Below, in pieces: positions 1-5,140 of a stretch of 5,186 nucleotides of DNA. The position numbers and the translations under genes were made by a program. How positions within the stretch are numbered: the first letter of the stretch is position 1; every line of letters starts with the position of its first letter. The stretch lies in the NCBI GenBank assembly GCA_026394025.1, contig JAPKZC010001073.1, positions 1-5,186 of the forward strand. The letters run 5' to 3'. Under the pieces are notes generated by a model. The model was not told the DNA's origin, did not search any database, and worked only from the letters and a program-made list of their open reading frames with translations. Origin of the DNA: Candidatus Solibacter sp. GTDB taxonomy: Bacteria; Acidobacteriota; Terriglobia; Bryobacterales; Bryobacteraceae.

Positions 1-607
1 ACAAGGTGGCTTTGAAAGTTCGGCTCGACTGTTTCAGCGTGTTGTTGAGTATCGTGACGGGAACGAACTTGAGGCGCTCGGTGGGCGCGAACGAGAGTGT
101 GTTGGTGAATCCGACGTAATCCACGCCGTTGGTGCCCGTTCCATCGGACGTGCCAAAGTCCACGCTGATGGGGATATTCGCGTCATCGCCCCGCACCACG
201 CCGATTTGCACCGCGCCCACATCTTCCGCCCAGGACCAGCCGCTGGCGGCGTTGTAGCTGGAGAACTGAAACTGAATGCCCACGTCCACGTTCAAGATGG
301 ACACCTTGGTCGTGGTGCGAGCACCCAGCACGGCGTTGGTGGGGTTGCTGAGGACGACCTGGAAGTACTTGGTGCCGTCGACAAAGCCCTCGTTTAGGAT
401 CGGCACGACGATCAGCTTGTTGGTTTCGCCAGGCGCGAAGGTTAGCGTGCCGGAAACGGCTGTGTACTTAACGGGGAGGCTGACGCTGCCCGCGTTATCG
501 GCGACCGTGTAGGTGGCCGCGGAGAATTGGATCGTAGGCTGGCCGAAACCAGCGGTGAGGGCGGCCAGGAAGATTCCGGCCGCGAGCAGGTTCAGTTTTG
601 TCTTCAT
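1..607 (-). CDS. Secreted Calx-beta repeat protein, N-terminal 202 residues (3' end beyond window)
   Basis: The frame is open from an ATG at 607-605 to the window edge with no stop, so the C-terminus is missing. Residues 1-23 form a Sec signal peptide: MKTK, a hydrophobic stretch (LNLLAAGIFLAALTAG), then FGQ, with cleavage likely near residue 22-23. Two Calx-beta-like units follow. The first (about 25-108) carries GTLTFAPGETNKLIVVPIL and FQVVLSNPTNAVLG. The second (about 110-202) carries DGTGTNGVDY, LSFAPTERLKFVPVTILNN and SSRTFKATL. Calx-beta domains are beta-sandwich, often calcium-binding modules; in large bacterial surface proteins they are usually repeated in series, so many more may lie beyond the edge. 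The first unit is about 25 residues short compared with the second. No clear Shine-Dalgarno precedes the ATG (CACGAAACC), but the signal peptide directly after it supports this start. Cellular role is unknown; export is inferred. Family assignment is fairly secure, specific function is not. Confidence 0.82.
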   Translation of the reverse strand, partial: MKTKLNLLAAGIFLAALTAGFGQPTIQFSAATYTVADNAGSVSLPVKYTAVSGTLTFAPGETNKLIVVPILNEGFVDGTKYFQVVLSNPTNAVLGARTTTKVSILNVDVGIQFQFSSYNAASGWSWAEDVGAVQIGVVRGDDANIPISVDFGTSDGTGTNGVDYVGFTNTLSFAPTERLKFVPVTILNNTLKQSSRTFKATL

Positions 608-737
608 GGTTTCGTGGAAGCTGGAGTTGGCGGCCACGGCACAACGCCCGGCAGTTCGAGTCTCTGCTTCCACCCCCTTTCAACGGGAAAACGGACAAAA
701 GGTTACAGGACGAGTGTCGCGGGTCATTGCGCGGCAG

Positions 738-1604
738 TCACGGGCCACCTGACAGAGCGTCCAGCACCCACCGCAGATCGGCGCGGTCCGCGTCGTTCAC
801 CACGAAAGTTACCATGTTCGTGCGGATGCGGCCCCAGTATTTCCATTTCCTGGACTCGACGTGCCCGTCGGCGAACGCGACATTGGCGCCGCGCCCGGGC
901 TCGCGCTCGCCGGGGATTGTGTACCAGGCGTTGGTCTGGTCTGGGTCCGCAACGAAGGTCCCCGAGGTCATGCTCTTCGCGCAGGCATCCATGAACGTGA
1001 ACACCCTGCCCGGCCGGCGGATCTCCGTGAAAGTAATCGCAATCCTGGAGTCGCGTGCCTTGCCGTTCCGGCCGTTCTCTCCGCCGTTCATTGCCATGCT
1101 CAGCGTGACGTTGAACGGGCGGGGGCAGGGTGAGGGCGTGCCCGCGTAATTCGTCACCCACATGTCGGAAGGACAACGGTAGATGCTCACCGATTTCCCC
1201 GTGTACGGCCAGAGTGCCCCATTCTGAATCCCGGCGGTGGACGGGTCGGCAAAAACGTTGCTGGTCACCCAGGAGTTGGTCGTGCAACATATGGTCGTCC
1301 AAACCGGGTGGACGTAATTGAACCAGTTGGGCACGAGATGGTCTTGGTAGTCGTCGGCGTAAACCAGCCAGGCCAACTGCAACTGTTTCAAATTGTTCAG
1401 ACACGAAGCGGATTGGGCGGCGCGCTTGGCCTTGTCTAAAGCGGGCAAGAGCAAGGCGGCGAGGATGCCGATGATCGCGATGACGACCAGCAACTCGATG
1501 AGGGTGAAAGCGAAGCGAGCAGGCGAAACGCTTTTGACAGAAGGCAGTGAAGAGAACGAGGGGGATGGGGAGGTGAACGGCGGTCTCTGAAGCTGCCTTG
1601 CCAT
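738..1604 (-). CDS. Prepilin-type N-terminal methylation/cleavage domain protein with DG-motif C-terminus (pseudopilin-like)
   Basis: This 288-residue protein has a type IV prepilin signature at residues 33-56: FTLIELLVVIAIIGILAALL followed by LPAL. Peptidase cleavage is expected between Ala32 and Phe33, with the conserved Glu at +5 (Glu37). After the hydrophobic helix come features of the large Verrucomicrobia/Planctomycetes pseudopilin-like family: AQSASCLNNLKQLQLAW, YADDYQDHL, YRCPSD, and near the end GANVAFADGHVESRKW (DG at 246-247). This end matches the prepilin-associated H-X9-DG motif, but the His position is Pro here. Such proteins are presumed to be exported through a type II secretion or type IV pilus-like system; individual roles are mostly unknown. 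I chose the ATG at 1604 because GGAG lies six bases upstream. An in-frame ATG at 1682 has no such signal and would add 26 residues read through a palindrome. The leader before cleavage is long (32 residues) and Ser/Pro-rich. No pilus genes are adjacent. Confidence 0.88.
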   Translation of the reverse strand: MARQLQRPPFTSPSPSFSSLPSVKSVSPARFAFTLIELLVVIAIIGILAALLLPALDKAKRAAQSASCLNNLKQLQLAWLVYADDYQDHLVPNWFNYVHPVWTTICCTTNSWVTSNVFADPSTAGIQNGALWPYTGKSVSIYRCPSDMWVTNYAGTPSPCPRPFNVTLSMAMNGGENGRNGKARDSRIAITFTEIRRPGRVFTFMDACAKSMTSGTFVADPDQTNAWYTIPGEREPGRGANVAFADGHVESRKWKYWGRIRTNMVTFVVNDADRADLRWVLDALSGGP

Positions 1605-1610
1605 GGTTCG

Positions 1611-1614
1611 CTCC
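1611..1614 (-). promoter_or_regulatory. Ribosome binding site deciding the start of the prepilin-like gene
   Basis: On the minus strand GGAG is followed by a six-base spacer (CGAACC) and ATG at 1604-1602. This is a good Shine-Dalgarno. It supports the 288-residue form over the longer form beginning at 1682, which has no purine-rich site upstream. Confidence 0.65.
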
Positions 1615-1624
1615 GGGCCGAAAA

Positions 1625-1642
1625 GCGGTGGAGGACCACCGC
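1625..1642. repeat. REP-like small palindrome upstream of the prepilin-like gene
   Basis: GCGGTGG, a four-base loop AGGA, and CCACCGC form a perfect 7-bp GC-rich hairpin. Flanking bases continue as CACTCCAGGACGCTGGCGCG on the plus strand. The hairpin lies 11 bases upstream of the GGAG site of the prepilin-like gene, in its presumed 5' leader. Read on the minus strand, this stretch would encode ECGGPPPLF, a peptide I recall from over-called ORFs in verrucomicrobial genomes. That suggests a dispersed non-coding repeat, but it is recollection and was not searched. It could affect translation of the downstream gene or be only a mobile palindrome remnant. Confidence 0.5.
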
Positions 1643-1714
1643 ACTCCAGGACGCTGGCGCGACCGCCAATGTTCCAGTTCATGCGCTAACGTTTTGGACT
1701 GCGCCAGCCCCCGG

Positions 1715-1743
1715 ACGCTTTGATCCGCCATCGGATCAAGCGT
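1715..1743. terminator. Possible terminator hairpin downstream of the kinase/WD40 gene
   Basis: ACGCTTTGATCCG and CGGATCAAGCGT pair as a 12-bp stem with one bulged T and a four-base loop (CCAT). The hairpin begins 32 bases after the WD40 stop codon, where a terminator would be expected. On the minus strand it is followed by CCGGGGG rather than a U-tract, so it is not a canonical intrinsic terminator in the gene's own direction. On the plus strand a pyrimidine-rich run (TCTTCGTTCTCTTCG) follows. It may be a weak or factor-assisted terminator, or just another palindrome. Confidence 0.35.
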
Positions 1744-1775
1744 TCTTCGTTCTCTTCGTTTGCTCCTGTGGAAAC

Positions 1776-3077
1776 TCATCGCGGTACCTTCCCTTTCTCC
1801 GCAACCTCAATTTCCGCCCACGCCGGCGCACGCCAGAGGTGTGCTACGCCGGTGAAGGAGGTGGCAGCCACCGTGCTCTCATCGGGGGAACAAGCGATCT
1901 GGAAAAAGGAGTCGCCTTCCCCCTGCAGGGTGAGGAGTTCCCGCTGCGTCGCGATGTCCCACAGTTTGACTGCATCCGTGGCTCCCACGCCCCCCGTGGC
2001 CAGTCGGCGGCCATCCGGCGAGAATGCCGCGCTATAAGCCCCGAGGTGACCGCGCAAGGGCGGGAGTTCCCGGCCGGCGACCATGTCCCAGAGTCGGACA
2101 TCGCCCGCCCTGCTCACTGAGGCCAGTACACGCCCGTCTGGCGAAAAGACCAACGCGGGCACAGGTCCATTGAGCCTCATGACGATCGTTTCGCGCCCGC
2201 CGGTTAGAAAGCCTCCAAGCCTTACCAAACCATCGGCGTAACCCGTGGCCAAGAGCCGGTCGTCCGGGGAAAGGTCCACCGAGTAGAGGTTCGATGACTG
2301 AGTTCCGGTCAACGGCATTATAACCCAATCACCTGTTCGCCAGATTCTGACCAAGGCGTTGAGGTCATTCTGAACTGTGCGGCCGAAGAGGAAACGGCCA
2401 CTACGGGAAAAGCGGAGATCGCCGAACCATTCGAACGGGATTTCGAGCGTTTTGACGAGGCGTCGCTCCTTCCAATCCCAGAGGTTGACCTTTCCCGAGG
2501 TAATGCCGGCTGCAAGCCAGCGCCCGTCCGGCGACAGCGCCACGCCCCAGTGGTTGCTGCCCCAGCCGGGGAGCGGGTCCACGCATCGTGTCGAGCGGCT
2601 CTCCCAGACCCCAAGCGAGCCCTCCCGGTCGGTGGTGATAAAGTGCCGGCCATCCGGCATAAAGGCAAAAGCAAACCGATTCACCACTTTTTGGTCAAGC
2701 GACCCAGGCGCGTAACTTGGCGCCTCAACCGCAGCCTGGGAGCCGGCCTCATAGGAAACGGTCAAGTTGGTGTGAGTGATGGGAGAGCGGGCGTTGGTCA
2801 AGTCCCGCAAACAAGCCACGCTCTCGTTGCATCCGCACGCAAGCGTTCGGCCATCCGGCAGGAACGCCAAGACCTTGCCTTCATCCGCATGTCCCTGCAC
2901 TGACTGTAGTTCGAGCTGGTCCACAACGCTCCAGACCCGGATCGTGCGGTTGGCGCCAGCGGAGGCCAGGCGTTGACCATCCGGAGTGAAAGCGAGCCCC
3001 CAGACCAGGTCCTCGTGGCCAATCAGTTGCCCTCGGAATTCCCTTGAGTCATCGTCACGACAGATGGCGGCTGCCAA
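1776..3077 (-). CDS. WD40 beta-propeller protein; probably the frameshifted C-terminal part of the upstream kinase gene
   Basis: The open frame encodes up to 433 residues from a TTG at 3077-3075. It carries about nine WD40 blades, starting near residues 21, 63, 134, 174, 214, 260, 303, 344 and 387. Typical blade signatures are GHEDLVWGLAFTPDGQRLAS, FSPDGRVLASVSRAGDVRLW and FSPDGRRLATGG. WD40 propellers mediate protein-protein contacts. The last residues, LWRAPAWAEIEVAEKGK, resemble the C-terminus I know from verrucomicrobial kinase-WD40 proteins. The TTG start is weak: no Shine-Dalgarno, it lies inside the kinase gene, and the next in-frame start falls after the first blade. The frame overlaps the kinase part by 55 bases and is -1 relative to it. 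I therefore read it as the displaced C-terminus of one gene rather than an independently translated one. If the gap is closed by one base, the joined protein is about 1105 residues. A separate overlapping gene remains possible. Confidence 0.78.
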   Translation of the reverse strand: MAAAICRDDDSREFRGQLIGHEDLVWGLAFTPDGQRLASAGANRTIRVWSVVDQLELQSVQGHADEGKVLAFLPDGRTLACGCNESVACLRDLTNARSPITHTNLTVSYEAGSQAAVEAPSYAPGSLDQKVVNRFAFAFMPDGRHFITTDREGSLGVWESRSTRCVDPLPGWGSNHWGVALSPDGRWLAAGITSGKVNLWDWKERRLVKTLEIPFEWFGDLRFSRSGRFLFGRTVQNDLNALVRIWRTGDWVIMPLTGTQSSNLYSVDLSPDDRLLATGYADGLVRLGGFLTGGRETIVMRLNGPVPALVFSPDGRVLASVSRAGDVRLWDMVAGRELPPLRGHLGAYSAAFSPDGRRLATGGVGATDAVKLWDIATQRELLTLQGEGDSFFQIACSPDESTVAATSFTGVAHLWRAPAWAEIEVAEKGKVPR

Positions 3078-5092
3078 CTCAAGACGCGAATCGGCCCGTA
3101 ACCTTCCCCGATCACCAACCGGACGCCATCGGCCGTGAATTCCACGACCCCCGCGTACGTGAGCCGGGAAGGTGGGAAAACCTGGAAGTTGGTTAAGGTG
3201 TGTTTCGCCGCCAAATCGACCAGGCGGATGGCTCCATGGTCCTCGAGTGTCGCCAACAGCTTCCCATCAGGAGAAAACGCCAAGGACCTGACGCGTGATG
3301 AATAGGAAAGCGTGCGACGGATCTCTCCTGCGGGGAGGTCCCAGATCTCGACTGTCGATTCGCCTGGCGCCGGGCAAGCAGTCACAGCCAGCAGAGTGCC
3401 CGTGGACGACAGCCGCAAGAGGTCAATCCCGTGGGAAACTGGCAGTTCATTTACCATCTGCCGGGACATCAAGTCCCACATCACGATTCGGTTCTCCCCG
3501 GTTTGCGCCGCCAGTACTCTCGCGTCCTGAGAGATGGCGATCGCGCCGATCGAATGCGCATTGACCTGAAGTCGGGAGGATTCGTCCGCCTGGCAGAGCT
3601 GCCAAAGATATCGCCATTCCCAGCCACGGAGGTCAGTTGATGGTTGATGGTTGAGAGTTGATAGTTGGGGCCGGTGCTTGTCCAGCAGGCTCTCCGTGAG
3701 CCGTAGGTTGCCTGCCGCATGCGCATGCTGTGCCAGCAGCATGTCGGAGGCATAGGCGTTTTGCCTGGCCATCAACTCGTTGGCTTCCGCCCGCCGCTGC
3801 TGCGACTCCGCGCGACGCCACTGCCAGGAGACTCCGGCCAGCCCGAGGAGGAGGCTCAGGAGAGCCGCCCCAATCGCCGTGGCCAGCCGCGGGTTTCGCT
3901 GTGACCAACGCCAGACTTTGGCCGGACGGCTTACGGGCCGCGCGTGCACTGGCTGGCCCTCAAGAAATCGTCCCAACTCCTCCGCCAGCATCTGTGCCGT
4001 GGTGTAGCGTTTGCCCGGTTCCTTTTCCAGACACTTCAAGCAGACGGTGTCCAAGTCGCGCGGGACGCCGGGGCTGAGCAAACGAGGAGACACTGGCTCG
4101 TCATACACCACCCGCTGCACGGTCTCGGCCACGCTCTCGCCCGCAAACGGTGGGCGGCCCGTTAGCGCATGATACAGGATGGCGCCCAGCGCATAAACGT
4201 CGCTCCGCCGACTCAGTGTGCCGCGCTTGCCGGTCGCTTGCTCCGGCGGCATGTAGTTCGGCGAGCCCAGCACCTGGCCGGTGATAGTCAGTTGCGAGTC
4301 GAGAGTTGAGAGTTGAGAGTCGTCGAGCCGTTTGGCCAGGCCGAAATCCGTGACCCGCGGCTGGTCGTTTGCGTCAATCAGCACGTTGGCGGGCTTGAGA
4401 TCGCGATGGAGAATGCCGTGCTCGTGGGCATAGTGGATGGCCTCGGCAATGGTCTTCACGTAACTGGCCGCGCGCCGAGCGGGCAATGGGCTCCCGCGGA
4501 TCAGCGCCGATAAAGGCTGCCCCTCGACGTAATCCATCGCGATGAAATGCTGGCCCTCGCAGAACCCTACTTCGTGGATGGCGACGATGTTGGGATGCTG
4601 CAGCGCAGCGGTGGCAACGGCCTCGGCGCGGAAACGCTTCACCGACTCCGGCGGCGCGTGCGGCCCAAACAACAGCAGCTTGAGAGCGACAATCCGATCG
4701 AGGCTCTTCTGGCGGGCTTTATAGACCACACCCATGCCGCCGTATGCAATTTCCTCCAGCAGTTCGTAGTCTCCGAAAGAGCGGGGCTTCGCGAGACCGG
4801 GCGTCCCGGCGGGTCCGGACAGACGATCAACCTCGTCGTGTGGGTCCGGGAGAGAACTCCCCGACATGCTGACGCGCTTTGCGCCCATGAACCGGGGTGG
4901 GGACGGCTCGTCCCCAGCCGAAACGAGGTGTTCGCGAGATATGGGGACGAGCCGTCCCCGCCCCGGTTCATGGGCAGGCGGCTCCATGGCAGGGTCAAAG
5001 CCCAGACGGTAGAGGCACCGTGGACAGAACCCTTTCGGAGCGTCGGACGGGAGTTCCGCACCACAGCTCGGACATGTACCGCTCTCTGACAT
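3023..5092 (-). CDS. Membrane Ser/Thr protein kinase with N-terminal zinc ribbon and first WD40 blades (likely truncated by frameshift)
   Basis: The product has 689 residues. A zinc ribbon comes first (CPSC at 7-10, CPRC at 23-26). The kinase domain spans about 108-377: AYGGMGVVY glycine loop (116-124), catalytic Lys138 in VALK, C-helix Glu157, HRDLKPAN with Asp231 and Asn236, DFG at 249-251, PPE at 282-284. All catalytic residues are present, so activity is expected; the loop's first Gly is Ala116. A transmembrane helix at about 403-423 places the kinase in the cytoplasm. A coiled-coil-like stretch (about 425-470), the family motif DLRGWEWRYLW (487-497) and four WD40 blades (about 513-674) follow. 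The frame ends abruptly inside a propeller. Four blades cannot close one, and the missing blades continue in the -1 frame. ATG at 5092 fits GGAG with a seven-base spacer; ATG at 5095 is the alternative. Residues 40-70, 256-268 and 476-486 are encoded by repeats. The signal sensed and the substrates are unknown. Confidence 0.88.
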   Translation of the reverse strand: MSESGTCPSCGAELPSDAPKGFCPRCLYRLGFDPAMEPPAHEPGRGRLVPISREHLVSAGDEPSPPRFMGAKRVSMSGSSLPDPHDEVDRLSGPAGTPGLAKPRSFGDYELLEEIAYGGMGVVYKARQKSLDRIVALKLLLFGPHAPPESVKRFRAEAVATAALQHPNIVAIHEVGFCEGQHFIAMDYVEGQPLSALIRGSPLPARRAASYVKTIAEAIHYAHEHGILHRDLKPANVLIDANDQPRVTDFGLAKRLDDSQLSTLDSQLTITGQVLGSPNYMPPEQATGKRGTLSRRSDVYALGAILYHALTGRPPFAGESVAETVQRVVYDEPVSPRLLSPGVPRDLDTVCLKCLEKEPGKRYTTAQMLAEELGRFLEGQPVHARPVSRPAKVWRWSQRNPRLATAIGAALLSLLLGLAGVSWQWRRAESQQRRAEANELMARQNAYASDMLLAQHAHAAGNLRLTESLLDKHRPQLSTLNHQPSTDLRGWEWRYLWQLCQADESSRLQVNAHSIGAIAISQDARVLAAQTGENRIVMWDLMSRQMVNELPVSHGIDLLRLSSTGTLLAVTACPAPGESTVEIWDLPAGEIRRTLSYSSRVRSLAFSPDGKLLATLEDHGAIRLVDLAAKHTLTNFQVFPPSRLTYAGVVEFTADGVRLVIGEGYGPIRVLSWQPPSVVTMTQGNSEGN
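3041..3043 (-). other. Putative frameshift site joining kinase and WD40 frames
   Basis: On the minus strand the kinase frame reads ACT CAA GGG AAT TCC GAG and stops at TGA (3025-3023). One extra G in the GGG run would read CAA GGG GAA TTC CGA GGG CAA CTG, giving TQGEFRGQLIGHEDLVWG, which runs straight into a classic WD40 blade. A one-base loss in this short G run is the simplest explanation; the exact base cannot be fixed, and any position between about 3030 and 3075 is possible. No canonical X XXY YYZ slippery heptamer is present in the zero frame of the overlap, so programmed -1 frameshifting is less likely than mutation or an assembly error. Confidence 0.65.
3636..3667. repeat. Intragenic heptanucleotide tandem repeat, second coding array
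   Basis: On the plus strand four 7-base units, GTTGATG, GTTGATG, GTTGAGA and GTTGATA, are followed by a partial GTTG. They encode kinase residues 476-486 (QLSTLNHQPST), between LLDKHRP and DLRGWEWRYLW. In relatives, as I recall them, that junction is short and variable, so this looks like an expansion in a tolerant linker. Because 7 is not a multiple of 3, gain or loss of one unit would shift the frame just before the WD40 region. Confidence 0.8.
4291..4325. repeat. Intragenic heptanucleotide tandem repeat in the kinase activation segment
   Basis: On the plus strand five 7-base units, GTTGCGA, GTCGAGA, GTTGAGA, GTTGAGA and GTCGTCG, lie in a row; the middle ones are identical or nearly so. 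They encode residues 256-268, including DDSQLSTLDSQL, between DFGLAKR and TITGQVLGSPNYMPPEQ. This is the activation segment, where phosphorylation or length usually controls kinase activity. The encoded QLSTL recurs in the array at 3636-3667, which shares the heptamer. Confidence 0.8.
4883..4975. repeat. 93-base palindromic element inserted in frame in the kinase gene
   Basis: Two 34-base arms (4883-4916 and 4942-4975) are inverted copies matching at 33 of 34 positions; the one difference (T against C) still allows a G-U pair in RNA. They flank a 25-base loop. Each arm holds its own small palindrome, GGGGACG GCT CGTCCCC. The element is exactly 31 codons, and its ends coincide with codon boundaries 40 and 70 of the kinase. 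It encodes a low-complexity linker (HEPGRGRLVP ... DEPSPPRFMG) between the zinc ribbon and the kinase domain. It behaves like a protein-coding palindromic element, comparable in style to the Rickettsia palindromic elements. I see no clear target-site duplication. Confidence 0.85.
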
Positions 5093-5095
5093 CAT

Positions 5096-5109
5096 CACTC
5101 TCCACTCTC
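5096..5109 (-). promoter_or_regulatory. Ribosome binding site of the kinase gene within a duplicated heptamer
   Basis: On the minus strand GAGAGTG occurs twice in tandem and abuts ATGATG. The join of the two units creates GGAG (5103-5100), four bases from the first ATG and seven from the second. That spacing favours the second ATG (5092). The heptamer GAGAGTG differs by one base from the GAGAGTT unit of the array at 4291-4325, there on the opposite strand. The ribosome binding site thus appears to come from the repeat itself. Confidence 0.6.
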
Positions 5110-5140
5110 TACAACGGGAACCCCACGCCAGGGTTACACC

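Noticed and set aside
614..673. Inverted repeat GTGGAAGC/GCTTCCAC upstream of the Calx-beta gene
   Set aside because: Only 8 bp with a 44-base loop; such a match can easily occur by chance and it has no terminator or operator character.
598..1149. 183-codon plus-strand open frame
   Set aside because: It is antisense to the prepilin-like gene and shows no family motif or ribosome binding site.
724..1779. 351-codon minus-strand open frame over the prepilin-like gene
   Set aside because: It is a shifted frame of the prepilin-like gene, Arg/Pro/His-rich and without a domain; the other frame carries a clear prepilin signature.
3023..3077. Programmed -1 ribosomal frameshifting at the kinase/WD40 junction
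   Set aside because: No X XXY YYZ slippery heptamer lies in the zero frame of the overlap and I see no obvious downstream pseudoknot; a one-base loss is simpler.
4719..4745. Missing first Gly in the kinase glycine loop (Ala116) as a sign of pseudokinase
   Set aside because: The remaining loop glycines, Lys138, Glu157, HRD Asp231, Asn236 and DFG are all present, and this bacterial kinase family often has Ala at that position.
4547..5089. 180-codon plus-strand open frame opposite the kinase gene
   Set aside because: It is antisense to a well-supported kinase domain, has no recognisable motif and is expected from high GC content.
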